A stretch of 64,000 nt of DNA, taken from contig CACZEL010000003.1 in the NCBI GenBank assembly GCA_902780235.1, positions 1 through 64,000 of the forward strand, read 5' to 3'. This document shows, piece after piece, positions 1 to 8,936 of the stretch (positions are counted from its first letter, which is position 1; every line of letters begins with the position of its first letter). A program made the position numbers and the translations under genes. The stretch is from an uncultured Bacteroidales bacterium. GTDB lineage: Bacteria; Bacteroidota; Bacteroidia; Bacteroidales; Paludibacteraceae. Under the pieces are notes generated by a model, which did no database searches, had not been told where the DNA came from, and saw nothing but the letters and a program-made list of their open reading frames with translations.

Positions 1-1
1 C

Positions 2-355
2 AGTGTATCCGGCGCATTATCAAAACCCGGTAAGAACGGTCAACATGCTTGCGCAAAAATGCTGTTGGGTACGCACCGTGTAGCAGCTACTCAGTCTAAG
101 GACTGTAACCGTCTCTACATCCGCAAGAAAGTGGAGCGTTCGACCCAACCGACCACCAAGGAGCTCCAGGTTCGTGCCCGTTTCGCAGCGGTACGCGCTA
201 TGGTTGCCGAGCGTGCAGACGACCTGTCGCACATCTCGTCTGACCAGGCAGCCTTCATCGCGCAGAAGGATCTTGCCAACGGTAAGAAGACCATGAAGGC
301 TTACCTCTGGATGGTCTGCGGCGCAGAGTACGACGCCGAGCACAGCAACGGCTAA
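2..355 (+). CDS. Bacteroidales hypothetical protein, 3' part
   Basis: The reading frame is open from the first full codon at base 2 to a TAA, so the start lies outside the window; about 117 residues are visible. The protein is basic and compact, with a conserved-looking core (SQCNRLYIRK-like, then VRARFAAVRAMVAER and DQAAFIAQKD) and ends in a segment GKKTMKAYLWMVC. I recognise it as resembling a small hypothetical protein common in Bacteroidales, but no function is known to me. It is followed by a short tandem-repeat locus and a bidirectional terminator shared with the convergent amylase gene. Internal ATG at 59 is unlikely to be the start because the similarity continues upstream. Confidence 0.6.
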   Translation, partial: SVSGALSKPGKNGQHACAKMLLGTHRVAATQSKDCNRLYIRKKVERSTQPTTKELQVRARFAAVRAMVAERADDLSHISSDQAAFIAQKDLANGKKTMKAYLWMVCGAEYDAEHSNG

Positions 356-360
356 TCGCC

Positions 361-428
361 GGCTGTTAGCTGTTAGCCGTTACAGCCACGGGCTTAGCCT
401 AAAAAGCCAATAGCCAATAGCTAATAGA
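361..428. repeat. Heptamer tandem repeat locus, two opposed blocks
   Basis: Left block has units GCTGTTA, GCTGTTA, GCCGTTA; right block has AGCCAAT, AGCCAAT, AGCTAAT. The right block is close to the reverse complement of the left, so the transcript could fold. It sits between the hypothetical gene and the terminator. Confidence 0.85.
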
Positions 429-440
429 GCTAAAGTCCAA

Positions 441-475
441 ACAGAAAAATCGCTCATTTTGGGCGATTTTTCTGT
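441..475. terminator. Bidirectional terminator between convergent genes
   Basis: Perfect 13-bp arms (ACAGAAAAATCGC and its complement) around a 9-base loop; A-rich and T-rich arms make it work in either direction. The last codons and stop of the amylase gene (454-456) lie in the loop and right arm. Confidence 0.8.
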
Positions 476-3015
476 ATTTGTATGCCATGCATGTCGTAGA
501 TGGTGCCGTTGGGGAGGAGGAGGTAGAGGACGCCGTTGATCAGGATTTTGCGGGCAGGGGCAGAGGACGTGGGCGTATGGGAGATCGTCAGGGCTTCGCA
601 GAGGGTGGTGACGGGGGTGGTGGGTTGGATGGAGCCTTTGTTGGTGCCGGTATAGAGGTACTGGTTGCGATAGAGGAGGTCGGGCGTCTGGTTGCCACTT
701 CCGTCATTCCAGATGATTTTCCATGTGTCATCGATGGGTGCTGCCTCAGCGGGTACGACGAACTTATAGGTGTCGTTGCCCAAAGCGGTGGCTTTCTTGC
801 CGGGCCAACCGCCGCAGACTTGGACCGTACTGCCTGAACCGGTATGCCAGATGTAACAGTTGATGGCGCTGCCGAAATCGGAGGATTTGGTGAAGAACAC
901 CACCCGTTCGTCTTCATTGCTCAGACAAGGCGGGATCGGATCGGTCGGGTCCTCACCGCCGGGATTGCTCGGATCGTCGGTCAACTCCATCTCTGTGCCA
1001 TCCCATGTGGGGTTGGGGATGGTTCGCGGTGTGGTGGTGTAGAGGTATTTGCCGTCCTCGCCGATCTTACCGGGCGCAGAAGTGAGGGTCGTGGAGAGGA
1101 CATAGACGCGCAGGTTACCCTTACCGGAACAAGTGGCAGACAGTTTGCCGTTCGTGACGGTTTTGACATCGCCCGTGACGCAATCGGTGTAAGTGCCGTT
1201 GGGAATGCCGGAGAAGGTGGCATTGCCGCTGATACAGATGAGGGCATAACTGTCGGTAGTGGCGTCGGTGTAACGACGTTTGAAGGCAAACGAACCGGAA
1301 CAGCCTTCGACCGAATACTGTCCTTTGCGCAGCGCGGGAACGGCCATGCGGATCTTACTCAGGCGCTGGATATGTTGGGCGAGCGGATGGGACAAGGTAG
1401 CGGCCAAGTTACCCGTCGCGTCGGTATATTCGGCAAAATCGGTCGTTTGAACCGAACCTTTGATGTAGCCGCCGAAATAAGCCCGACCGGACTCTTTGAG
1501 GGCGATATTGGTGCCTTCATCGATCCGTTTGCCTTTCTGGAACTCGATCTCCGAACCATAGTAGAGACAAGGTATGCCGCGGTGGGTGAACATGAGCGAG
1601 AGGTTCTCCGCCCAGGTGTCCTGCGGTTTGGAGAAACGGTTGAACTGCACCTCGTCCGGCGCATAGTCGTGCGAGTCCACATAGACCACGTTCCATGTCG
1701 CGTCGTTGTAGTACTTGTCGTTCGAAGGTTTGGCTATGTTCCATGCGCCTGAGGCGCTGGCAAAGTTCCAATGCATAGGAAAATCGATCACATGGAGTCC
1801 GGACGCGTTGGTATAGTCGGGCGTGTGGTAGTCATTGCCGCTGAGTAACGCGTTCTGCGAGGTGGGTTGACCGGACAAACCGCCGAAATCATCGGTAGCC
1901 TGCTGCCAGCACGATTGCCAGTTGGCATGGGAGGTGCAGCCGGATCCTTCCATCTCGACGAGGTTATCCCACGAGCTCGGGTCATTGTCCCACGGATAAT
2001 CGGTGGACTCAGCCCAGGTGTAATAGAAGGGCGAGAGGTTGGCATGCTCGCGATAGAGGATGGTGCTGTACCGCGCGCACACCTCCGCGAACATATAGAA
2101 CGGTGTACCGCCGCGTTGGGCAGAGGCTGCTTCGCCTGCGGCGATGAAAGCCGGGATGAACGCTTTGTTGAAGGTCAAGCGGGGTATATGTCCGCCGGTA
2201 TCGATCCGAAAACCGTCCACGCCCATGTTGATGAAAGTGGTGTAGCACTGGATGAGGTAGTTATAGACGGCAGGGTTCTCCGTGTTGAGGTCCACGCAGT
2301 CGCCGGCTATCTGGGCGAACCAGCGGTTGGGTTCATCCCAGTTGAAGTTCCCGTAGTGGTGCCAGTAGTTATGCGTGTCGTAGTTGATGCCGGTGGTGTT
2401 CTTCATCTGCGATAGGCGTGCGGAGTACTGCTGCGAACCCGGCAGATCGGCGTAGTTATCGGGTAACTTACCGCCGTCGGAGACCGTGAACGGAACCATA
2501 CAATCGCCGGAGGATTGATCGGCCGACCAATCGCGTTCGAAGAGTTTGCAGAGGTTGCCTTCTCCGAAGTTACCTGTATGGTTGAGGACGATATCCAAGA
2601 TGATCTTCATCCCGCGTTGGTGGGCCGCGTCTATGACCGATTGGAACGAGACGCCTTCGGACTCGTGGCGATGATCGACCTTGGAGAAATCGGAAGCGTG
2701 GTAGCCATGATAATCATAGCCGGACGCGTTCTCCACGATGGGCGTGATCCAGATGGCGGTGAAGCCGAGCGCCTTGATATAATCCATCTTCTCGATGAGT
2801 CCCTTGAAGTCACCTCGCCATGCCGGATCGCCTGCGTTTCGGGAGTGGTTGTCCCAGCACTGCGTGTTATTGGTCGGATCTCCGTCGTAGAAGCGCGTAG
2901 GCAGCAGAAAATAGATCTGCTCATCGCGGAAATCGGTTCGCGAGGGATAGAACGTCGCGGCAGACATATATATCGCAGCCAGCAGGCTGAGGGAAAGGAG
3001 AATGTTCTTTTTCAT
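454..3015 (-). CDS. Secreted GH13 alpha-amylase with starch-binding module
   Basis: Hydrolyses alpha-1,4-glucan, acting outside the cell or at its surface. The 853-residue product starts with a signal peptide (MKKNILLSLSLLAAIYMSA). GH13 motifs are in order: DIVLNH (141-146), GFRIDT with nucleophile D272, acid/base E311 in FAEVC, and the fourth-region VDSHD with D450. After the barrel and a beta domain comes a Pro-rich linker (about residue 690) and a CBM25/26-like starch-binding module, then a tail (RKILINGVLYLL, IYDMHGIQI) like the C-terminal tails of many exported Bacteroidales proteins. I chose the ATG at 3015, not an upstream ATG at 3123, because the signal peptide begins there and the promoter lies between them. 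It stands alone with its own promoter. Substrate starch is inferred from the family. Confidence 0.92.
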   Translation of the reverse strand: MKKNILLSLSLLAAIYMSAATFYPSRTDFRDEQIYFLLPTRFYDGDPTNNTQCWDNHSRNAGDPAWRGDFKGLIEKMDYIKALGFTAIWITPIVENASGYDYHGYHASDFSKVDHRHESEGVSFQSVIDAAHQRGMKIILDIVLNHTGNFGEGNLCKLFERDWSADQSSGDCMVPFTVSDGGKLPDNYADLPGSQQYSARLSQMKNTTGINYDTHNYWHHYGNFNWDEPNRWFAQIAGDCVDLNTENPAVYNYLIQCYTTFINMGVDGFRIDTGGHIPRLTFNKAFIPAFIAAGEAASAQRGGTPFYMFAEVCARYSTILYREHANLSPFYYTWAESTDYPWDNDPSSWDNLVEMEGSGCTSHANWQSCWQQATDDFGGLSGQPTSQNALLSGNDYHTPDYTNASGLHVIDFPMHWNFASASGAWNIAKPSNDKYYNDATWNVVYVDSHDYAPDEVQFNRFSKPQDTWAENLSLMFTHRGIPCLYYGSEIEFQKGKRIDEGTNIALKESGRAYFGGYIKGSVQTTDFAEYTDATGNLAATLSHPLAQHIQRLSKIRMAVPALRKGQYSVEGCSGSFAFKRRYTDATTDSYALICISGNATFSGIPNGTYTDCVTGDVKTVTNGKLSATCSGKGNLRVYVLSTTLTSAPGKIGEDGKYLYTTTPRTIPNPTWDGTEMELTDDPSNPGGEDPTDPIPPCLSNEDERVVFFTKSSDFGSAINCYIWHTGSGSTVQVCGGWPGKKATALGNDTYKFVVPAEAAPIDDTWKIIWNDGSGNQTPDLLYRNQYLYTGTNKGSIQPTTPVTTLCEALTISHTPTSSAPARKILINGVLYLLLPNGTIYDMHGIQIQKNRPK

Positions 3016-3039
3016 GATTGATTTTAGTATTTTACGCCG

Positions 3040-3071
3040 CAAAGGTACAAAAAAGAAATGAATTATGCAAA
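3040..3071 (-). promoter_or_regulatory. Promoter of the amylase gene
   Basis: Read on the minus strand: TTTG (3068-3071), 20 bases, TACCTTTG (3040-3047), matching the Bacteroidota TTTG-N20-TAnnTTTG consensus. Initiation about 20 bases before the ATG. Confidence 0.75.
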
Positions 3072-3076
3072 TTTTC

Positions 3077-3107
3077 TTGCATATATGGATTTTTTTTACT
3101 AATTTTG
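3077..3107 (+). promoter_or_regulatory. Promoter of the RND efflux operon
   Basis: TTG (3077-3079), 20 bases, TAATTTTG (3100-3107). It is back to back with the amylase promoter, so the two -33 boxes are only about 6 bases apart and one regulator could affect both. Confidence 0.7.
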
Positions 3108-3146
3108 CACGCAATTCGTGCAAGAATTAATGAATAATTAATATAT

Positions 3147-4235
3147 ATGAAAAACAGACATCTCTATTTGCTATTGGCTGCGGTTGTGTTGACGGCCTGC
3201 GGCGTAGATGTACCGCAAGAGGTACAGACCTCGTATCAGACGATGACAATCAGTAAGAGCAACATCTCCGTGCCGCTCAAGTACAGCGCGACGCTGAAGG
3301 GCACGTCGGACGTGACGATCACGCCGCAGGTGAGCGGACAATTGATGGAAGTTTGCATCACGGAGGGTCAGCAGGTGAAGAAAGGCGACGTGCTGTTCCG
3401 TATCGACAGCCGTAACGCGGAATTGGAGTTGGAGTCTGCCGAGGCGAACCTGCTCTCGGCGCTGGCTTCGGAGAGTAGCGCACGGTTGGAGTACGAGAGT
3501 AACAAGAACCTGTACGCCAAAGGCATCGTGAGCAAGTACCTGCTGGACAATGCGGAGAACCAGTACAAGCAGGCGCAGGCCTCGGTAGCGCAGTACCGCG
3601 CAGCGGCTAACCGCGCCCGTGTGAACCTCGGTTTCTGCACGATCACTTCGCCGGTGAACGGTGTGATCGGTTCGATCCCCGTCTATGCGGGCGATCAGGT
3701 GTCGTCGGGTACGTATCTAACGATGGTGAGCGGTAACGCGAAGATGTACGCCGAGTTCTCGGTGAGCGAATCCGTACTCGAAGAGCGTGCCCATGCCGAG
3801 GTGAAGGATAACGCGACCCTGTTAGCCGATCTTCCGGATGTGACATTCCTCTTCAAGAACGGATCGGAGTACCCCTTGAAAGGTCGCATCACGAGTATCA
3901 CCGGAACGGTGGACCGTACGACGGGTACGCTGACCTGCAAGGCAACGTTCCCGAACCCCGACGGCGGACTTTATTCGGGCGTGCAGGGCACGGTGGTGAT
4001 CCCGTTTGACGTGCAGGACGTGATGGTCGTTCCGCAGAACGCGGTCGTGCGTCTGCAGAGCAAGAGCCTGGTATATAAAGTAGGCGCAGACAGTTGCGCG
4101 TACAGCGCGATCGTGGAGACGGTCAATATCAACGCGGAACGTGACCTGATCGTGACCAACGGACTCGAAGTAGGAGACGTCATTGTCACCGAAGGAGCCA
4201 ACAATCTTGTGGAGGGACAGAGAGTAATTTTCTAA
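3147..4235 (+). CDS. RND efflux periplasmic adaptor (MexA/AcrA type)
   Basis: Membrane-fusion protein linking the inner-membrane pump to the outer-membrane channel. The 362-residue protein has a lipoprotein signal peptide with lipobox LTAC and Cys18. A biotinyl-lipoyl half (TPQVSGQLMEVCITEGQ, about 60) is followed by an alpha-helical hairpin (residues 95-165), the second lipoyl half (ITSPVNGVIG) and a beta-barrel plus membrane-proximal domain (VVPQNAVV). It is the first gene of the three-gene operon with the pump and TolC-like genes. Length and domain order are normal. The substrate cannot be read from sequence; drugs, bile salts or fatty acids are usual in this family. Confidence 0.93.
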   Translation: MKNRHLYLLLAAVVLTACGVDVPQEVQTSYQTMTISKSNISVPLKYSATLKGTSDVTITPQVSGQLMEVCITEGQQVKKGDVLFRIDSRNAELELESAEANLLSALASESSARLEYESNKNLYAKGIVSKYLLDNAENQYKQAQASVAQYRAAANRARVNLGFCTITSPVNGVIGSIPVYAGDQVSSGTYLTMVSGNAKMYAEFSVSESVLEERAHAEVKDNATLLADLPDVTFLFKNGSEYPLKGRITSITGTVDRTTGTLTCKATFPNPDGGLYSGVQGTVVIPFDVQDVMVVPQNAVVRLQSKSLVYKVGADSCAYSAIVETVNINAERDLIVTNGLEVGDVIVTEGANNLVEGQRVIF

Positions 4236-4294
4236 TTTACCATTTGGTCATTTACCATGTACCATTTATGTACCATTTAGTAATTTAGCCATTT
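4236..4294. repeat. Heptamer tandem repeat in operon junction
   Basis: The whole 59-base gap between adaptor and pump genes is made of CATTTAC / CATGTAC / CATTTAG-like units. It starts at the stop codon and ends at the next ATG, leaving no recognisable Shine-Dalgarno. Confidence 0.8.
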
Positions 4295-7200
4295 ATGAAG
4301 AACATTTTCATCGATAAGAACGTGATGGCGATCTCGATAGCGATCGTCATCTCGCTGGTCGGGTTCATCTGCTTGAAGACCTTGCCGGTGGAGCAGTACC
4401 CGAACATCGCGCCACCGACAGTAGAGGTGACAACCTCTTACTCGGGCGCCGACGCGAACACGTGTATGAAATCGGTCATCCAACCCCTCGAGGAGCAGAT
4501 CAACGGAGTACAAGACATGACCTACATGACTGCGACCGCCTCTTCGACGGGTGACGTGACGATCATGGTTTATTTCAAGCAAGGCGCCGATGCGGACATG
4601 GCGACGGTGAACGTCCAGAACCGTGTGTCGCAGGCGGAGGCTTTGCTGCCGAGTGACGTGCTGCAGACCGGAATCACAGTGACCAAACGTCAGAACAGTA
4701 TTCTGCAGATCGCGGGTCTCAAATCAACCGACGGCAAGTACGACGCGGACTTTATCTCGAACTATATTGACATCAACGTCAAACCGCGTCTGCTGCGTAT
4801 CACGGGTGTAGGTAACGTAAGTAATTTAGGAAACACGTACGCGTTGCGCGTGTGGATGAAACCGGATCAGATGGCGCAGTACGGTCTCGAACCAAGCGAC
4901 ATATCCAATGCGATCTCTTCGCAGAGTTTCGTCACTTCTACCGGTACGCTCGGTCAACAATCCGAGAACGCGTATCAGTACCCGATGGAGTACAAAGGAA
5001 CGCTGAAGAGTATCGAGGAGTTCGAGAACATCGTCCTTCGTACGACGGAGGGCGGAAACGTACTGTATCTGAAGGATGTGGCGACGGTGGAGATAGGCGC
5101 GAAGAGCTACACCATGACCTCGAATATCGATGGTATGCCGGGTGTGTTCTACCTCGTGAACCAATCGCCGGGTGCGAACGCCACGCTGGTGAACGAACAG
5201 ATTGATGCGCTGTATAAACAGCTCCAACCTACCCTGCCGGCAGGATTGGAGTTCGTGACATTGGAGACAAGTAATGACTTCCTTTTCGCCGCGATCCATA
5301 ACGTAGTAGAGACGCTGGTGATTGCTATTCTGTTGGTGATCTTAGTGGTGTATTTCTTCTTGCAGAACTGGAAAGCGACCTTGATCCCGTCTATCTCGAT
5401 CATCGTGTCGCTGCTCGGTACGTTTGCAATCGTGCGTCTGGCAGGATTTTCATTAAATATCTTGACCTTGTTTGCCTTGGTGCTCGCCATCGGAACGGTA
5501 GTGGATGACGCGATCGTCGTCGTTGAAGCCGTGATGGCGAAACTGGAGACGGGTAAGATGAAAGGCGACCCGAAATCGCAAGCTATTCAGGCGACGCGTG
5601 AGGCGATGAGTGAGGTGTCTGTAGCCGTTATCTCGTGTACGCTGGTGTTCATGGCGGTGTTCATCCCCGTGACCTTCATGAGCGGAACGAGCGGAACGTT
5701 CTTCACCCAGTTCGGTATCACGATCGCCGGTTCGGTAGGACTATCCTGCGTCTGCGCGTTGGTGCTCTGTCCGGCGTTGTGCGCTATCCTGATGCGTCCG
5801 AACGAGGAGCCAACAGCTAACAGCCAAAAGCCAAAAGCCAAATGGAAGGGCATTGACTATTATACCAAACTGGCGTATGAAGCCAGTTATACGGCGATCT
5901 TAGGCAAGTACAAGGGTGCGGTAGAGAAATACCTGAAACGGCCTGCGCTGTCGTTTGCGCTGTTGGCTGTGGCAGCCGTGCTGTTTGTGTTGTTCATGAA
6001 GATTCTGCCTTCGGGATTGGTGCCGCAAGAGGACCAAGGTGTGATCATGTGTGAGGTGCGTATGCCGGAAGGTGCGACCTTACATGAGAACACGGAGATC
6101 ATGAAGCAGGTGGAAGAGAAAGTGAAAGCGATTCCGGAGTTGGAGAGTTACGGTCTATGTAGCGGATACGGTCTGATCTCATCGGCCGGATCGAGTTATG
6201 CGACGCTCATCATTCGGCTCAAAAACTGGGACGACCGTCCGGGTTTCAAGCACTATATCGACTTGATCATCTACCGTTTTTATCTGGATTGCCAGAGTAT
6301 CAAGAACGCACAAGTGCTGCCGTTCCAGATGCCGCAGATCCCCGGTTACGGTACGTCGAACAGTATCGACCTGCAGGTACAGGATAAGAGCGACGGCGAC
6401 ATGAGTGATTTCGGAAACAAGACGAACGCTTTCTTGGTGAAGCTGCAAGAGCGGCCGGAGATCAGCAATGCGATGTCCACGTACTCGGAGCGTTTCCCGA
6501 AATACAAGGTGCATGTCGATCCGATCCAATGCGAACGTGCCGGCACGTCGGCAAAGGCGGTACTGAACGTATTGGGTTCGTACTGCGGAGGTTCGTACGT
6601 AGGTAACTTCAACCAATTCAGCAAGGTCTATCAGATCCTGTTGGGTGCTGCGCCGGAGTACCGACTCGATCCTTCGTCGCTGAACAACATGTATATCAAA
6701 GTGAATAACAACAAGATGGCACCTCTCTCGCAGTTCGTGACCTTGGAAGAGATCGTCGGTTCGTCGTCGCATAACCATTTCAACCTCTACCAATCGATCT
6801 CGTGCTCCGTAACGCCGGGTAACGGTTATTCGGAGGCGGAGGCGCACCAAGTGATCGCAGAGGTTTTCAAAGAGACGATGCCGAACTACTGCACGTACGA
6901 GTACGGTTCGATGTCGCGTGAAGTGGAAGAGAGTTCGCAGAGCAACACGACCGTGCTGATCTACCTGATCTGTATCGTACTGATTTACTTGATTTTGGGT
7001 TCGCTGTATAACAGTTGGCTCACGCCGTTTGCGGTGCTGCTGAGCGTGCCATTCGGTCTGATGGGTTCGTTCCTGTTCTCATGGATCGGCAACAAGATGG
7101 GTCTGCCTGGAATGGAGAACAATATTTACCTGCAGACCGGTGTGATCATGTTGATCGGTTTGTTGGCGAAGACAGCGATCCTGATCACGGAGTTCGCGAG

Positions 7201-7522
7201 CGAACGTCGCAAGCAGGGTCTCAGTATTGTGGATGCGGCGCTGGAGGCAAGTAAAGAGCGTCTGCGTCCGATCCTGATGACCGTCATCACGATGATCGTC
7301 GGTATGATTCCGCTGGTTATCTCCGGTGGTGCCGGTGCGAACGGAAACCGTGCTTTGGCCCTCGGTGTCGTAGGCGGTATGAGTATCGGAACGCTGGCAC
7401 TCGTGTTCGTCGTTCCGGCGTTCTTCATCGTCTTCCAGACGCTGGAGGAGAAGGTAAGCGGTCAGCCTATAGTCGAAAGTCAAAAGTCAAAAGTCGAAAG
7501 CGGAGAGGAGGAAGAGCAATGA
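4295..7522 (+). CDS. RND efflux pump, inner membrane (AcrB/HAE1 type)
   Basis: Proton-driven exporter of the hydrophobe/amphiphile efflux-1 family, 1075 residues and 12 membrane segments in two repeats with large periplasmic loops. Visible family marks: N-terminal YPNIAPPTVEVTTSYSGA, the TM4 proton-relay DD in GTVVDDAIVVVEAV (about residue 407), the TM10-11 stretch LLAKTAILITEFA and the second-half motif RPILMTVITMIVGMIPL. The cytoplasmic loop between TM6 and TM7 (about 505-517) carries an in-frame heptamer repeat encoding ANSQKPKAK, and the C-terminal tail carries another (SQKSKVES). The next gene overlaps its stop by four bases, so the channel is translationally coupled. Neither repeat interrupts a conserved motif. 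Confidence 0.95.
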   Translation: MKNIFIDKNVMAISIAIVISLVGFICLKTLPVEQYPNIAPPTVEVTTSYSGADANTCMKSVIQPLEEQINGVQDMTYMTATASSTGDVTIMVYFKQGADADMATVNVQNRVSQAEALLPSDVLQTGITVTKRQNSILQIAGLKSTDGKYDADFISNYIDINVKPRLLRITGVGNVSNLGNTYALRVWMKPDQMAQYGLEPSDISNAISSQSFVTSTGTLGQQSENAYQYPMEYKGTLKSIEEFENIVLRTTEGGNVLYLKDVATVEIGAKSYTMTSNIDGMPGVFYLVNQSPGANATLVNEQIDALYKQLQPTLPAGLEFVTLETSNDFLFAAIHNVVETLVIAILLVILVVYFFLQNWKATLIPSISIIVSLLGTFAIVRLAGFSLNILTLFALVLAIGTVVDDAIVVVEAVMAKLETGKMKGDPKSQAIQATREAMSEVSVAVISCTLVFMAVFIPVTFMSGTSGTFFTQFGITIAGSVGLSCVCALVLCPALCAILMRPNEEPTANSQKPKAKWKGIDYYTKLAYEASYTAILGKYKGAVEKYLKRPALSFALLAVAAVLFVLFMKILPSGLVPQEDQGVIMCEVRMPEGATLHENTEIMKQVEEKVKAIPELESYGLCSGYGLISSAGSSYATLIIRLKNWDDRPGFKHYIDLIIYRFYLDCQSIKNAQVLPFQMPQIPGYGTSNSIDLQVQDKSDGDMSDFGNKTNAFLVKLQERPEISNAMSTYSERFPKYKVHVDPIQCERAGTSAKAVLNVLGSYCGGSYVGNFNQFSKVYQILLGAAPEYRLDPSSLNNMYIKVNNNKMAPLSQFVTLEEIVGSSSHNHFNLYQSISCSVTPGNGYSEAEAHQVIAEVFKETMPNYCTYEYGSMSREVEESSQSNTTVLIYLICIVLIYLILGSLYNSWLTPFAVLLSVPFGLMGSFLFSWIGNKMGLPGMENNIYLQTGVIMLIGLLAKTAILITEFASERRKQGLSIVDAALEASKERLRPILMTVITMIVGMIPLVISGGAGANGNRALALGVVGGMSIGTLALVFVVPAFFIVFQTLEEKVSGQPIVESQKSKVESGEEEEQ
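5808..5842. repeat. In-frame heptamer repeat, TM6-TM7 loop of the RND pump
   Basis: Five units of the AGCCAAA/AGCTAAC family (CAGCTAA, CAGCCAA, AAGCCAA, AAGCCAA). Encodes TANSQKPKAK in a cytoplasmic loop. Confidence 0.85.
7471..7501. repeat. In-frame heptamer repeat, C-terminal tail of the RND pump
   Basis: Units AGTCGAA, AGTCAAA, AGTCAAA, AGTCGAA; encodes ESQKSKVES just before the stop. Confidence 0.85.
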
Positions 7523-8931
7523 GAACAAATAATAGTCTTTTATCTTTTAGCGTAGCGGTCTTTGTTCTTTTAGCGTCAGCGGTCTTGAACTCGTGCGGCG
7601 TGTATAAGAAATACCAATCGCAGACGGAGGCACCGGAGAATCTGTATGGCACCGGAGACACGATCGCGCAGGCGATGAGCGATGCGTCGATTGCTTCTAT
7701 CTCTTGGCGGGAGTTCTTCACGGATCCGCTGTTGCAACAGTTGATCGACTCCGCTTTGGCGCGTAACACGGACATGGCTTCGGCTCGTTTGGCGGTAGAG
7801 CAGGCACAAGCAAGTCTGAAAGCTGCTAAGTTGGCGTATATCCCTTCGTTGAGTCTGAATCCGCAAGCGAACATATCGACCACTATGTTCGGTGCTGCTG
7901 GAAGCGGAACGGGATTGAGTTACTCGTACAACGTACCGCTGCAACTGGATTGGAACATCGGCATTTCGGGTTCGGTAACCGTCAACAAACGGAAGACCCA
8001 GGCTATTCTGGAGCAGGCGAAAGCCTCGCGTGATGCGACGCAGGCGAACCTGATCGCAACCATGGCGCAGGAGTATTTCGAGCTGTTGCTGCTGGACAAG
8101 CAGTTGGAGATTCTGATCAAGACCGACAGCCTGTGGGACGTATCTCTGGAGACCGAACGTGCGTTGTGGGAGAACGGTCAGGCATACTCGACGGCGGTGA
8201 ACCAGATGGAGAGTTCCTGTATGGACGTGAAGCGCCAGATCATCGATACGCGGCGCAGTATCCTGTCGGTGGAAAACGAGATCTGTAAGTTGCTGCGTAT
8301 GACACCGCACGCTATTGAGCGTCATAAATGGGGCGAATACGCTTTGCCTGAACGCTTCGGAACGGGTGTACCGGCCGTGCTGTTAGAGAACCGCCCGGAC
8401 ATCAAAGCCGCCGATCAGGCCTTGGCAGAGGCGTTCTATAACACGGCTGCCGCTCGCGCACAGTTCTTCCCTTCATTCTCCTTGGCGGGACTGTTAGGAT
8501 GGACGAATAACGCCGGTGTGATCGCCAACCCGGGTGCGCTGCTGATGCAATTAGCGGCATCGATCACCCAGCCTATCTTCGCGGCCGGTAAGTTGAGCGC
8601 GCAGTTGAAGATCGCCAAATATAACCAAGAGGACAAACTGAATCAGTACGTGCAGACCGTTATTGAGGCCGGCAACCAAGTGAATGAAGCCCTTGCAGAT
8701 TGCCAAACGGCACGCGACAAGGACGCGCTGTTCAAGCGTCAGGTGGAAGTGCTGCAAGACGCGTACGATGGCACGCACGAACTGATGAATAACGGTAAGG
8801 CCAGTTATCTGGAAGTCCTTACCGCCCAAGAATCGCTGCTGTCGGCACAGCTGAATGCAGCGGAGAATATGTACAACGGTGCTATCTCCCTGATCGGTCT
8901 GTATATCGCCCTCGGAGGCGCGGTAGAATAA
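7519..8931 (+). CDS. Outer membrane efflux channel (TolC/OprM/NodT family)
   Basis: Third component of the tripartite pump, forming the trimeric outer-membrane and periplasmic tunnel. The 470-residue protein has a lipoprotein signal ending in NSC (Cys26). Two outer-membrane efflux repeats are visible, with heptad-rich helices (ARLAVEQAQASLKAAKL; AAARAQFFPSFSLAG) and the family phrase LLENRPDIKAADQAL at about 290. The ATG overlaps the stop of the pump gene (ATGA). After its stop only a few bases separate it from the convergent preA end, with no clear hairpin terminator. Confidence 0.94.
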   Translation: MRTNNSLLSFSVAVFVLLASAVLNSCGVYKKYQSQTEAPENLYGTGDTIAQAMSDASIASISWREFFTDPLLQQLIDSALARNTDMASARLAVEQAQASLKAAKLAYIPSLSLNPQANISTTMFGAAGSGTGLSYSYNVPLQLDWNIGISGSVTVNKRKTQAILEQAKASRDATQANLIATMAQEYFELLLLDKQLEILIKTDSLWDVSLETERALWENGQAYSTAVNQMESSCMDVKRQIIDTRRSILSVENEICKLLRMTPHAIERHKWGEYALPERFGTGVPAVLLENRPDIKAADQALAEAFYNTAAARAQFFPSFSLAGLLGWTNNAGVIANPGALLMQLAASITQPIFAAGKLSAQLKIAKYNQEDKLNQYVQTVIEAGNQVNEALADCQTARDKDALFKRQVEVLQDAYDGTHELMNNGKASYLEVLTAQESLLSAQLNAAENMYNGAISLIGLYIALGGAVE

Positions 8932-8936
8932 GCGAT

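Noticed and set aside
844-1752. Long open frame on the plus strand opposite the amylase gene
   Set aside because: It is the antisense frame of a GC-rich gene with clear GH13 motifs on the other strand; no family, promoter or start site supports it.
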